Below are positions 1 through 8,300 of a stretch of DNA of 64,000 nt, one piece after another. A program made the translations under genes and the position numbers. The notes under the pieces are model-generated. The model was not told where the DNA came from. It ran no database searches and worked only from the letters and a program-made list of their open reading frames with translations. How positions within the stretch are numbered: the stretch's first letter is position 1; every line of letters starts with the position of its first letter. The stretch is taken from assembly GCA_045535935.1 (NCBI GenBank), contig JAZSMO010000011.1, forward strand, positions 1 through 64,000. Reading direction: 5' to 3'. This DNA comes from SVFI01 sp045535935. GTDB taxonomy: Bacteria; Bacillota; Clostridia; Lachnospirales; Lachnospiraceae.

Positions 1-129
1 CTGAACCCACTCTATATTCATCATGCCACCGGATTGAAAAATTTTTTCTATTTTTTTAACAAATTCATCTTTTTTATTATCAGGGATGTTACTCTCTTTT
101 TCCTTAAACATCCATGCAAATGTCCCCAT
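1..129 (-). CDS. Truncated hypothetical protein (N-terminus only)
   Basis: This is an open minus-strand frame that begins with ATG at 129 and runs off the left edge after 43 codons. A strong GGAGGTG ribosome-binding site lies 5 to 6 bases before the ATG. The visible protein starts MGTFAWMFKEKE and is rich in lysine and glutamate. No known domain can be recognised from this fragment. A perfect 20-bp palindrome sits just upstream over the likely promoter, which suggests a repressed or inducible gene. The coding call rests on the frame, the start and the ribosome-binding site. Confidence 0.6.
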   Translation of the reverse strand, partial: MGTFAWMFKEKESNIPDNKKDEFVKKIEKIFQSGGMMNIEWVQ

Positions 130-150
130 AAAAACACCTCCACTCTTCTT

Positions 151-170
151 CATATCGTATATACGATATG
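151..170. promoter_or_regulatory. Perfect 20-bp palindrome, probable operator
   Basis: CATATCGTAT followed by ATACGATATG is a perfect inverted repeat with no spacer. It lies 22 bases upstream of the ATG of the truncated gene. A TTGCGA hexamer at 172-177 (minus sense) would sit 17 bases upstream of a -10 falling inside the palindrome, so a bound dimer would block the promoter. The neighbouring XRE protein is a candidate binder, but that is inference. Confidence 0.55.
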
Positions 171-184
171 TTATCGCAAAACAT

Positions 185-210
185 TAGGCATGTCAATATC
201 GACATGCCTA
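185..210 (-). terminator. Hairpin downstream of the XRE gene
   Basis: TAGGCATGTC and GACATGCCTA form a perfect 10-bp stem with a 6-base loop. It starts 5 bases after the stop of the XRE gene. The downstream T-run on the minus strand is short (TGTTTT), so it is a modest intrinsic terminator. Confidence 0.5.
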
Positions 211-214
211 AATT

Positions 215-565
215 TCATTCCATATCATTCAACGCTTTCATATACCCTTCCAATCGTTTTTTTGCGTCAAGATCCAGTCCATGATATGTTTCAATCAATT
301 GATATTCATCCGACGCTTTATCAACAACGATATAATCCGTAGTCCGATATTCTTTGTGCTTCTTATTCTCTGTCCCTTGAAGCAGTTCGTAAGGCGATAT
401 ATCAAGCACTTCGCATATAATCATAATCTTGTCTGCTGAAGGATTGGTTCCTTTTCTCCGCCAGTCACTGATTGTGCTTTGAGAAATTCCGGTTTTGTTT
501 GCAAACTCAATCTGCGTAATCCCTCTTTTTTCCAGATATTCATAGATTCGTTCACTGATCAGCAT
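215..565 (-). CDS. XRE-family helix-turn-helix transcriptional regulator
   Basis: This 116-residue protein has a Cro/CI-type helix-turn-helix at about residues 5-60; QIEFANKTGISQSTISDW is the helix-turn-helix core. It is followed by an uncharacterised acidic tail of about 50 residues that may mediate dimerisation. Its ribosome-binding site (GGAGGAG) is formed by the last codons of gpsA, and the ATG lies 3 bases beyond the gpsA stop. It is therefore the last gene of the der-plsY-gpsA transcript. Such short XRE proteins are usually DNA-binding repressors. The target is unknown, although the palindrome at 151-170 lies immediately downstream and could be a site for it. Confidence 0.85.
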   Translation of the reverse strand: MLISERIYEYLEKRGITQIEFANKTGISQSTISDWRRKGTNPSADKIMIICEVLDISPYELLQGTENKKHKEYRTTDYIVVDKASDEYQLIETYHGLDLDAKKRLEGYMKALNDME

Positions 566-568
566 AAT

Positions 569-1582
569 CTACTCCTCCCAAGTCAGTGAGCTTGCCTCCG
601 ATCTCTTATCACGGAACATCAAATCTGTGATGGCCTGCTCTGCTGTCTGGTTGCCGAATAAGATGTCGTTGACTTCTTTTACAATCGGCATGGAAATATT
701 ATATTTTTCGGCAAGACCGGCTGCGGCTTTGGCAGAATAAACACCCTCTACCACCATCTTGACCTCATCCATTGCTTCCTGCATGGTGTAGCCCTGTCCG
801 ATGAGCATTCCGGCTCTGCGGTTACGGGAATGCATGGAGGAACATGTCACAATCAGATCACCGATACCGGTAAGTCCCGTAAAGGATTCGATTTTTCCTC
901 CCATTGCCACGCCGAGACGTGCGATTTCCACAATACCTCTCGTAATAAGAGCTGCCTTGGCATTGTCTCCGCATCCGAGACCGTCTGCGATTCCGGCTGC
1001 GAGAGCCACTACGTTCTTGAGTGCTCCGCCAAGCTCGATACCGAGCACGTCCGGACTTGTATATACACGTAAGAAGTCACACATAAAAGCATTCTGTATG
1101 TACTCCGCCGTCGCTTTTTTCTTTGCACCGGCTACCAGTGTCGTCGTCATATTTTTTCCGACTTCCTCTGCATGGGACGGTCCGGATAACACTGCCACGG
1201 TCGCCTGCGGGATTTCCTGCTCGATAATATCTGTCAACGTCATATAGGTCTCATCTTCGATTCCTTTTGCCACATTGACAATCAGTTGCCCTTCGCTAAC
1301 GAACGGCGCCATGGATTTTGCCGTACTTCTCGTAAACGGGGAAGGTACCGCAAGGATCAGCATTTCTTTTCCTTTGATTGCCTCCTCCAAATTTGTTGTA
1401 TATGACATGTTGTCCGGCAAGGCAACTCCCGGAAGTTTTGTCAGATGCTCTTTGTTTTCCTTGAGCATATTGATTTCATCTTCTATGATGGACCAGACCG
1501 TCACATCGTTTCCGTTCTGTGCAAGAACCTTTGCCAGAGCAATCCCCCAGCTTCCCGCACCGATTACACTATAATCAGCCAT
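569..1582 (-). CDS. gpsA: NAD(P)-dependent glycerol-3-phosphate dehydrogenase
   Basis: The 337-residue protein is full length for GpsA. This cytosolic enzyme reduces dihydroxyacetone phosphate to sn-glycerol-3-phosphate, the backbone precursor of membrane phospholipids. The N-terminus carries the dinucleotide-binding motif VIGAGSWGIALA. The catalytic-lysine region GGALKNVVALAAGIADGLG lies near residue 190, and the C-terminal region includes TGIGDLIVTCSS. It follows plsY by 2 bases, so the product feeds directly into the acyltransferase encoded next to it. This der-plsY-gpsA order is common in Firmicutes. Nothing in the sequence looks damaged. Confidence 0.97.
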   Translation of the reverse strand: MADYSVIGAGSWGIALAKVLAQNGNDVTVWSIIEDEINMLKENKEHLTKLPGVALPDNMSYTTNLEEAIKGKEMLILAVPSPFTRSTAKSMAPFVSEGQLIVNVAKGIEDETYMTLTDIIEQEIPQATVAVLSGPSHAEEVGKNMTTTLVAGAKKKATAEYIQNAFMCDFLRVYTSPDVLGIELGGALKNVVALAAGIADGLGCGDNAKAALITRGIVEIARLGVAMGGKIESFTGLTGIGDLIVTCSSMHSRNRRAGMLIGQGYTMQEAMDEVKMVVEGVYSAKAAAGLAEKYNISMPIVKEVNDILFGNQTAEQAITDLMFRDKRSEASSLTWEE

Positions 1583-1584
1583 GA

Positions 1585-2235
1585 CTAATCCTCCTTATTT
1601 TTCTTTGTCAAATAAGTTTTTCTCTCATTGCCGTGCATCAGACGCTCTATATTACCTCTGTGTCTGACAAACGCCATAATCATAAGCAAAATTGCAATCA
1701 CATACATTTCAATCAAAAGTGGCTGTGTCATTGCAAAGCATCCCATCTGTCCCATAACAACAAGGGCAATCACGAATACCACATACATACAAAGCGATCC
1801 CAGCGACACATAATGGGTAGCAAAAAAGATAGAGAAAAAGGTAAATGCTACCGCAAGCAGACACTGCCAAGCCATTCCGAGACTGATACCGCCTGTAGCT
1901 GCAATTCCTTTTCCGCCTTTAAATCCCATGTAAAACGGGAAATTGTGACCAAGCACCACACCTGCACCTGCGTAAATACGCAGAAGCGCAGTCATCTCAG
2001 GGTAACTTTCTCTAAACAAAAGCTGAACCAGAAGCATCGCAAATACTGCTTTGAGGGCATCACCCAGAAATACGATAATTCCGGCCTTTTTGCCGAGCAC
2101 GCGGAGGGCGTTGGTTGTTCCCGAATTACCGCTTCCTTTTTCTCTGATATCGATGCCATGCATCTTACCGTAGATAAATGCTGTCTGGAATATACCGAAG
2201 CAATATCCGATCAGCAGACATACTATACGAATCAT
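1585..2235 (-). CDS. plsY: Glycerol-3-phosphate acyltransferase PlsY
   Basis: This 216-residue integral membrane protein transfers acyl groups from acyl-phosphate to glycerol-3-phosphate, making lysophosphatidic acid. The family motifs are visible: GSGNSGTTNALRVLGKKAG near residue 36 and GHNFPFYMGFKGGKG near residue 95. About five to six hydrophobic membrane segments are present. The ATG is preceded by GGGAGAGAG. It lies between der and gpsA, and its acyl-phosphate substrate is made by PlsX, encoded at 35.7-36.8 kb in this window, so both halves of the bacterial PlsX/PlsY route are present. Confidence 0.97.
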   Translation of the reverse strand: MIRIVCLLIGYCFGIFQTAFIYGKMHGIDIREKGSGNSGTTNALRVLGKKAGIIVFLGDALKAVFAMLLVQLLFRESYPEMTALLRIYAGAGVVLGHNFPFYMGFKGGKGIAATGGISLGMAWQCLLAVAFTFFSIFFATHYVSLGSLCMYVVFVIALVVMGQMGCFAMTQPLLIEMYVIAILLMIMAFVRHRGNIERLMHGNERKTYLTKKNKED

Positions 2236-2268
2236 AACTCTCTCCCTAACTCTCTATTTCATAAAATC

Positions 2269-3609
2269 TTAAGCATCCTTATCTTTTCTCTCACGGATAA
2301 TCAAATGAATCGGTGTCCCCTTAAATCCAAAGGTTTCACGGATTTTATTCTCGATATATCTCGCATAGGAGAAATGCATCAGTTGCTTATCGTTAACAAA
2401 AATAACAAAAGTCGGCGGTTTCACTGCTACCTGTGTAATGTAATAAAGGCGAAGTCTCTTCCCCTTATCACTCGGAGGTTGCTGCAGGGCAACTGCTTCC
2501 GTCATAATTTCATTGAGAACACCGGTCGCCACACGGAGTGACTGGTTCTGTTCTACCATGTCGATCAATTCATACAGCTTACCGAGTCGCTGTCCTGTTT
2601 TTGCAGAAATAAATGTGATCTCTGCATAAGGCATAAAGGACAATGTCTGACGCACCTTTTCCGTGAAACGATAAATAGTCTTGTCATCCTTCTCCACCGC
2701 ATCCCACTTGTTGACTGCGATAATAATACCCTTTCCGCGATCATGAGCGATTCCTGCAATCTTTGCATCCTGCTCTGTCACACCTTCCTCTGCATCGATT
2801 ACAAGTATGACAATATCCGCCCGTTCCACCGCAGAAACCGTACGCACAATCATATAGTGCTCCAGTTCCTCTTTGATCTTGTTTTTGCGTCGAAGACCTG
2901 CGGTATCAATAAATACATATTCTTTTCCGTTGTATTTTACATCCGCATCCACCGCATCACGGGTCGTACCCGCAATATCGGAAACGATCAGGCGGTTCTC
3001 TCCGAGCAACTTATTAATAATGGAAGATTTACCGACATTCGGCTTTCCGACAATAGCGATTCTCGGTCTCTCATCCTCCTCTGCCTGCAGAAGGTCTTCC
3101 GGGAAATGCGATATCACCACATCCAGAAGGTCTCCGATTCCCTGCTGATTCACAGCGGAAATTGCCATCGGCTCACCGATTCCCAGATTGTAGAATTCAA
3201 ACACATCCATCATCATCTTCTGGTAGCTGTCCACCTTGTTCACCACAAGCACAACCGGCTTGCGGGAGCGACGAAGCATGTCCGCCACCTTGGCATCTGC
3301 ATCCACAAGTCCCTGCTTCACATCTACCATGAACAGAATGACATCCGCCGTATCAATGGCAATCTGCGCCTGCTCTCTCATCTGTGACAGAATGATATCG
3401 TTGCTGTCCGGCTCAATACCGCCGGTATCAATCAATGTAAAATTATAATTAAGCCATGTGACATCTGCATAAATACGGTCTCTCGTAATACCCGGCGTGT
3501 CCTTTACAATGGAAATTCTGGAACCCGCCAGCGCATTAAATAAAGTCGATTTTCCTACGTTTGGTCTTCCGACCACTGCCACGATCGGCTTTCTGTTACC
3601 ATTACTCAT
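2269..3609 (-). CDS. der: Ribosome-assembly GTPase Der (EngA)
   Basis: The 446-residue protein has the diagnostic double GTPase layout. The first G domain has GRPNVGKSTLFNAL (about 10-24), DTPGI and NKVD. The second has GKPNVGKSSIINK (about 187), DTAGLRRK and NKWD. A C-terminal KH-like domain follows. Der acts in late maturation of the 50S ribosomal subunit. It is first in a transcript with plsY and gpsA, starting from a good promoter at 3669-3697. The ATG has an AAGGAG site 5 bases upstream. Confidence 0.98.
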   Translation of the reverse strand: MSNGNRKPIVAVVGRPNVGKSTLFNALAGSRISIVKDTPGITRDRIYADVTWLNYNFTLIDTGGIEPDSNDIILSQMREQAQIAIDTADVILFMVDVKQGLVDADAKVADMLRRSRKPVVLVVNKVDSYQKMMMDVFEFYNLGIGEPMAISAVNQQGIGDLLDVVISHFPEDLLQAEEDERPRIAIVGKPNVGKSSIINKLLGENRLIVSDIAGTTRDAVDADVKYNGKEYVFIDTAGLRRKNKIKEELEHYMIVRTVSAVERADIVILVIDAEEGVTEQDAKIAGIAHDRGKGIIIAVNKWDAVEKDDKTIYRFTEKVRQTLSFMPYAEITFISAKTGQRLGKLYELIDMVEQNQSLRVATGVLNEIMTEAVALQQPPSDKGKRLRLYYITQVAVKPPTFVIFVNDKQLMHFSYARYIENKIRETFGFKGTPIHLIIRERKDKDA

Positions 3610-3668
3610 TTCATTCTCCTTATCTGCCGGCCGGACTACCTATCCGGCTCCGCCACACATACCACTTG

Positions 3669-3697
3669 ATTTTACAATATTCATCGGAGATTGTAAA
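3669..3697 (-). promoter_or_regulatory. Promoter of der-plsY-gpsA
   Basis: On the minus strand TTTACA, a 17-base spacer and TAAAAT form a near-consensus sigma-A promoter about 60 bases upstream of der. The leader can form a short GCCGGA/TCCGGC hairpin. It is back to back with the prs promoter. Confidence 0.7.
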
Positions 3698-3712
3698 GTT
3701 TTTGATAGCTTC

Positions 3713-3741
3713 TTGAGTTTCCGCCGTTTCTATGTTATAAA
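3713..3741 (+). promoter_or_regulatory. Promoter of prs
   Basis: TTGAGT, a 17-base spacer and TATAAA lie 45 bases upstream of the prs start codon. The start has a GGAGG site. Confidence 0.7.
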
Positions 3742-3786
3742 TATAAACGATGAAAATCAAACGAATTACTTTTTTCGGAGGTTATT

Positions 3787-4974
3787 ATGCCAAATTTAGC
3801 TGAACTTGAACACGCAATGCCGGTTGCTCCGCTGAAAATCTTGGCTTTGGACAGCTGTACCAAACTCGGCGAACGCGTAAATAATTATCTTGTAGATTTC
3901 CGTAAAAACGTGAATAACAGCATTAAAGAGGATCCTGCTTTCCGTGAATATTCCGTTGAAAATTACCTGATAGATGCTTCCTGCCCACGTTTTGGAAGCG
4001 GTGAAAGTAAAGGTATCTTAAAAGAATCGGTGCGAGGCGACGACGTATTCATATTGGTTGATGTCACCAACCACAGTCTTACATACACGGTCAACGGTTT
4101 TGAAAACCACAAATCTCCGGACGACCACTATCAGGACTTAAAGCGCATGATTGCAGCCATCGCAGGCAAAGCACACCGCATTAACGTCGTTATGCCGTTC
4201 TTATATGAAGGACGCCAGCACAAAAGAAGCGGCCGCGAATCGTTAGACTGTGCTTACGCTTTAAAGGAACTGAGCGATATGGGCGTATCCAACTTTATCA
4301 CGTTTGACGCCCATGACCCACGTGTACAGAATGCGACTCCGCTCAAAGGCTTTGATAACTTTACACCGCCTTATCAGTTTATCCGCTCTCTTCTGCATTA
4401 TGAAAAGGATTTGATCATTGATAAGGACCATATGATTGTCATCAGTCCGGATGAAGGCGCCCTCGACAGAGCCGTTTACTTCTCTACCGTTCTCGGTGTC
4501 GACACCGGTATGTTCTACAAGAGACGTGATTACTCTAAGATTGTAAACGGAAAAAATCCAATCGTTGCCCACGAATTCCTCGGTGACAACGTCGACGGAA
4601 AAGATGTCATCATCATCGACGACATGATTGCTTCCGGCGGAAGCATGATTGACACCGCAAAGCAGCTGAAAGAAATGAATGCAAAACGCGTTTTCATCTG
4701 TTGTACTTTCGGACTGTTTACAGAAGGTCTGAAAGCCTTTGATACGGCTTACGAAAAAGGATATTTTGACCGCATAGTTTGTACCAACTTAAACTATCTC
4801 CCTCAGGAGATTAAGGATCGTGTCTATTTTGCGGAAGCGGACATGAGCAAATTCCTTGCAAGTATCATCGATTTCATGAATCACGATATTTCCATGGAAA
4901 ATGTTCTGACACCGACCGAAAAGATTCATGAGATTCTCCGCAAATACAATGATCGGGTAGACATTGAAATTTAA
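3787..4974 (+). CDS. prs: Ribose-phosphate pyrophosphokinase (PRPP synthetase)
   Basis: The 395-residue protein carries the phosphoribosyltransferase-fold signature DVIIIDDMIASGGSM near residue 275 and the internal segments MPFLYEGRQHKRSGRES and TFDAHDPRVQN. It converts ribose-5-phosphate and ATP to PRPP, used for purines, pyrimidines, NAD and histidine synthesis; hisF and hisH lie at the other end of the window. It is about 80 residues longer than classical class I enzymes (about 310-320), with extra N- and C-terminal sequence, so it belongs to a longer, divergent subgroup. It is monocistronic with its own promoter and terminator. Confidence 0.92.
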   Translation: MPNLAELEHAMPVAPLKILALDSCTKLGERVNNYLVDFRKNVNNSIKEDPAFREYSVENYLIDASCPRFGSGESKGILKESVRGDDVFILVDVTNHSLTYTVNGFENHKSPDDHYQDLKRMIAAIAGKAHRINVVMPFLYEGRQHKRSGRESLDCAYALKELSDMGVSNFITFDAHDPRVQNATPLKGFDNFTPPYQFIRSLLHYEKDLIIDKDHMIVISPDEGALDRAVYFSTVLGVDTGMFYKRRDYSKIVNGKNPIVAHEFLGDNVDGKDVIIIDDMIASGGSMIDTAKQLKEMNAKRVFICCTFGLFTEGLKAFDTAYEKGYFDRIVCTNLNYLPQEIKDRVYFAEADMSKFLASIIDFMNHDISMENVLTPTEKIHEILRKYNDRVDIEI

Positions 4975-4998
4975 ATTATAATTCTTTGATTCACAAAA

Positions 4999-5030
4999 GG
5001 GGCGCCGCTTTGGCGCCCCATCTTTTTATT
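4999..5030 (+). terminator. Bidirectional terminator between prs and the sensor kinase
   Basis: GGGGCGCC and GGCGCCCC form a perfect 8-bp stem with a 5-base loop, followed by a T-rich run on the plus strand. On the minus strand the stem is followed by TTTTG, so it probably serves the converging kinase gene as well. Confidence 0.85.
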
Positions 5031-7509
5031 TCTTCGGAAACCGTAACACAACCTTAAACAAATCTCCGTCCAGATGTATCTTAAACTCACCGCCTTGCGC
5101 GATGGTCAGGTTCTGCGCAATGGAAAGCCCAAGTCCGCTTCCTTCGCTGCTTCTGGAAACATCACCGCGAATAAAACGCTCGGTCAGCTCCTCTGCCGGA
5201 ATATTGAGAGGCTGAGCTGATATGTTCTTCAGGGTGATTTCGACCATCTCACTGTCATCCGAAAGATCCACATAAACTCTTGTTCCCTCCATGGCATATT
5301 TACTGATATTTAAAAACAGATTTTCCAAAATACGCCACATCCGGCGCGAATCTGCGCATATCACCAGCTGCTGTTCCGGATATTTTTCAACCACCGTAAG
5401 GTTCTTTTCTTCCAGCTTGTCAATATATTCTCCCAGTGTTTGCTTAATCAGTTCCCGGACATCCAAATCACTCATTTCAAGTGTGATGTTACCGGAAGAT
5501 ATCTTGCTTGCCTCCACAAGATCAAGCGTCAGCTGTTTTAAGCGCTGCGATTTATCATCCAGGATACGAATGTATTCCTGCGCTTTTTCTCCCTGTATAT
5601 TTTCCCGTTTTAACAAATCCACATAATTGATAATGGAAGTCAGCGGTGTCTTGATATCATGGGATACGTTGGTAATCAGATCCGCTTTCAGTCTTTCATC
5701 TTTCATACTGATTTGAACCGCCGTTTTGACTGCTTCGCCGATCTTGTTGACCGCTTCGGCAATCACCTTATTTTCACCCCAAAACCGTTTCGCATCAATC
5801 TGATATTCCACATCTCCGTCACAGATTCTGCTGATGCCCTCCACGATTTCTTCTCTTGCTTTGTTTTCGAAATATAGATATACCGCAACCAATACATCAA
5901 ATACACCGGCAAGAAAAATGCCTACATGTCTAAAAACCAAAATCAACGTCACATTCACCAAAAGGAACATACCGTACGGTCCGAATGTTCTGACAAAGAA
6001 CAATTTGTGATCCACCAATTCTTCTACCACTTTTCGAAGGAGGGAAAGCATTTTCCGGAATATCCGCTTTGTGTTGTGCAAAAGATAATAGCAAAAACTG
6101 CCCTTCCAAAGAGCCTTTGCCTTCACTCTCCGCACAAACGATCCCATGAAAAGCACAAACAATGCATAGAATATTACAAACGCAACAAACAGGCTGATTA
6201 CATATCCCTGGGTGCGCTGTTCCGGCGCCATTCCCGGAAAGATTGAACGGTCAACAAAGGCAGAAACCGCCAATGCCCCAAAGCCAATCACTGCAACAAG
6301 AATCCCTGCAGCGAATGCAAACGCAATCTCCGTAAACCACACATCAAAATAGGTGAGTTCTTCCCTCTTTTTCTTTGGCTGGAATATTATAAATACAATC
6401 AGTGCAGCAAGCGATAACACTCCGAAGCCCACCGCAACACCGACCATCTGCTCCCACGAAGCATCCATCGTTTTCAGGTTCGCATCGGTAACTGCATAAA
6501 AATCCTCGCTGTTATACGGGCCAAATGCACTGGATGATTTTGTTTGAACCGCTGCATACACTACTCCTCCGTCCGGGAAGCAATAGCTGTAGTTACGAAA
6601 ATATGACTTATAGTATGATTCATGCTTCTCCAACAAATTATTGCTTCGAAGTTCATTTTCTCTGTAATCATAGATTAAGTGCGTTTTACTTCTGATAAAT
6701 GCTTCCTTTAACTCACCGACCGAAAGCTGTTCTTTGTTTTCCAAATTCGTGTGGGCAATCTCACCATCCGGAGTCACAAACATATATTTAAAATTACTGT
6801 CGGATTCAAATCTTTCCTTTTGGGAAATATATTCATTATAATTGATATACAGATCATTCGATGCCTGAGCGAGCACGTCAAAAACTTCATACCTTGTCAT
6901 TCCTTCCGGCAGTTCCAGATCATAGATACTCTCCATATTCTGCGGTTTAAATTCTTCTGTTATGATAGGAACCACACAATACACCTCTTCCGGTGTGCAT
7001 TCCTCCGCCTGCGTCTCCGGCGGAAAATAATCCATGAGTTCCTGCTCACTCAAATATTCCTTCGCATCATCATAAGACATATCCGACTCGCCGTAATGCA
7101 ATCCGTACTGATTCCATTCAATGAGATCTGCAACGCGATATACCAGCCTTGGCATATTCTTTCTACTGTTACTCGTCTGCTCTTTTCGATCTTTATAGCG
7201 GAAAACATCCACTTCCCGGTCCGGATCATATTCTCCGAATGTCTCCAACTGGGAACACAGCGCCAGATAGTGGGAAAGCTCCATGACTTCTCTCTCAAAG
7301 ACCATCTGAAATGTCTGTGTATCCTGAAAATCTTCCGTCTTTTCATACGGCGAAATCATATAAGAGCCGTAGTATTCATGCAATACAATATAACGCATGG
7401 CAAGTACAAGCAAAATTGCCGCCATAGCCATCGCAAACATCTGTGAAAGAACAGCGGAAATATTTTTTACCGCTTTCTTATTTATTTTTCGTTTTACTTT
7501 ATCACCCAT
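5026..7509 (-). CDS. Membrane sensor histidine kinase
   Basis: The 827-residue protein has one membrane helix near residues 22-42 and a large extracellular domain (about 45-355) with no recognised fold. About five more hydrophobic segments (about 360-550) and a HAMP-like stretch follow. The dimerisation domain has VSHDIKTPLTS, with the phospho-accepting histidine near residue 618. The ATP-binding domain has the N-box ENLFLNISKYA and GSGLGLSIAQNL. The usual DxGxG box is replaced by NISAQPL, as in a subgroup of Firmicutes kinases, so activity is still expected. The start is 9 bases after the response-regulator stop, so the two form a unit. The signal sensed is unknown. Confidence 0.92.
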   Translation of the reverse strand: MGDKVKRKINKKAVKNISAVLSQMFAMAMAAILLVLAMRYIVLHEYYGSYMISPYEKTEDFQDTQTFQMVFEREVMELSHYLALCSQLETFGEYDPDREVDVFRYKDRKEQTSNSRKNMPRLVYRVADLIEWNQYGLHYGESDMSYDDAKEYLSEQELMDYFPPETQAEECTPEEVYCVVPIITEEFKPQNMESIYDLELPEGMTRYEVFDVLAQASNDLYINYNEYISQKERFESDSNFKYMFVTPDGEIAHTNLENKEQLSVGELKEAFIRSKTHLIYDYRENELRSNNLLEKHESYYKSYFRNYSYCFPDGGVVYAAVQTKSSSAFGPYNSEDFYAVTDANLKTMDASWEQMVGVAVGFGVLSLAALIVFIIFQPKKKREELTYFDVWFTEIAFAFAAGILVAVIGFGALAVSAFVDRSIFPGMAPEQRTQGYVISLFVAFVIFYALFVLFMGSFVRRVKAKALWKGSFCYYLLHNTKRIFRKMLSLLRKVVEELVDHKLFFVRTFGPYGMFLLVNVTLILVFRHVGIFLAGVFDVLVAVYLYFENKAREEIVEGISRICDGDVEYQIDAKRFWGENKVIAEAVNKIGEAVKTAVQISMKDERLKADLITNVSHDIKTPLTSIINYVDLLKRENIQGEKAQEYIRILDDKSQRLKQLTLDLVEASKISSGNITLEMSDLDVRELIKQTLGEYIDKLEEKNLTVVEKYPEQQLVICADSRRMWRILENLFLNISKYAMEGTRVYVDLSDDSEMVEITLKNISAQPLNIPAEELTERFIRGDVSRSSEGSGLGLSIAQNLTIAQGGEFKIHLDGDLFKVVLRFPKK

Positions 7510-7518
7510 TTTATTCTC

Positions 7519-8208
7519 CTACTTTTCAATTTTGTATCCGACGCCCCAAACCACCTTCAGATAGCGCGGCTCCTTCGGATTGATTTCAATCTTCTCTCTG
7601 ATATGACGGATATGTACCGCTACGGTATTTTCTGCTCCGTAAGCATCTTCATTCCAAATGCTCTCATAAATCTGCTGCGTGGAAAATACACGTCCCGGAT
7701 TTTTCATCAGAAGAAGCAATATCTGATACTCGATCGGTGTCAGCTTCACCGGTTCGCCATCCACCTTGACTTCCTTTGCCTCATCGTCCACACACAAAGC
7801 CCCGATTGTATAACTGGTTTCCAAAGCCGGCGCAACGCTTCCCAGCATTGTATAGCGGCGCAGACTGGATTTTACCCTTGCAATCAGTTCCAGTGGATTG
7901 AATGGCTTTGTAATGTAATCATCCGCTCCCACATTGAGTCCCAAAATCTTGTCTACATCCTCCGACTTGGCCGAAAGCACAAGAATCGGAATCGTCGAAA
8001 ATTCCCGGATCTTGATCATAGCATGAATTCCGTCCAGCTTCGGCATCATGATATCGATCAGCAAAAGCTGTATCTCTTCCTTTTTCAGGATTTCAATAGC
8101 CTGCAATCCATCATATGCCTTAAAAATCTGATAGCCTTCCTGCGATAAGTAAATGGATATTGCCTCAACAATTTCCTTATCATCATCACAAACCAATATG
8201 TTAGCCAT
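7519..8208 (-). CDS. OmpR/PhoB-family response regulator
   Basis: The 229-residue protein has an N-terminal receiver domain with the acidic CDDD cluster, the phospho-acceptor aspartate in LLLIDIMMPKLDG and the conserved lysine in YITKPFNP. A C-terminal winged-helix DNA-binding domain includes VFSTQQIYESIWNEDAYG and VAVHIRHIREKIE. It is the cognate partner of the kinase encoded immediately downstream. A GGAGGTGAC site precedes the ATG. The upstream non-coding 90 bases contain TTAAGG-type repeats that could be its own binding site, but this cannot be proven from sequence. Confidence 0.95.
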   Translation of the reverse strand: MANILVCDDDKEIVEAISIYLSQEGYQIFKAYDGLQAIEILKKEEIQLLLIDIMMPKLDGIHAMIKIREFSTIPILVLSAKSEDVDKILGLNVGADDYITKPFNPLELIARVKSSLRRYTMLGSVAPALETSYTIGALCVDDEAKEVKVDGEPVKLTPIEYQILLLLMKNPGRVFSTQQIYESIWNEDAYGAENTVAVHIRHIREKIEINPKEPRYLKVVWGVGYKIEK

Positions 8209-8240
8209 CTTGTCACCTCCATTAGTTCATGCATTTATTA

Positions 8241-8286
8241 AAACAGAAAAACCTTAAATCAAAAGTAGGAAAATTATTAAGGTTTT
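8241..8286 (-). terminator. Possible terminator after pgeF
   Basis: On the minus strand AAAACCTTAA and TTAAGGTTTT form a 10-bp stem with a 19-base loop, followed by a T-rich tract. It begins 15 bases after the pgeF stop. The stem is AT-rich. The same TTAAGG repeats could instead be regulator sites in front of the response-regulator gene. Confidence 0.4.
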
Positions 8287-8300
8287 CTTAATATAAATAT

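Noticed and set aside
1633..2541. A 302-codon plus-strand open frame across plsY and der
   Set aside because: It crosses two intact minus-strand genes and the gap between them, and lacks a start signal or recognisable domain.
5965..5980. Another ACCGTACGGT occurrence as part of the array family
   Set aside because: It is a single occurrence within the kinase coding sequence and has no 21/31-base partner sites.
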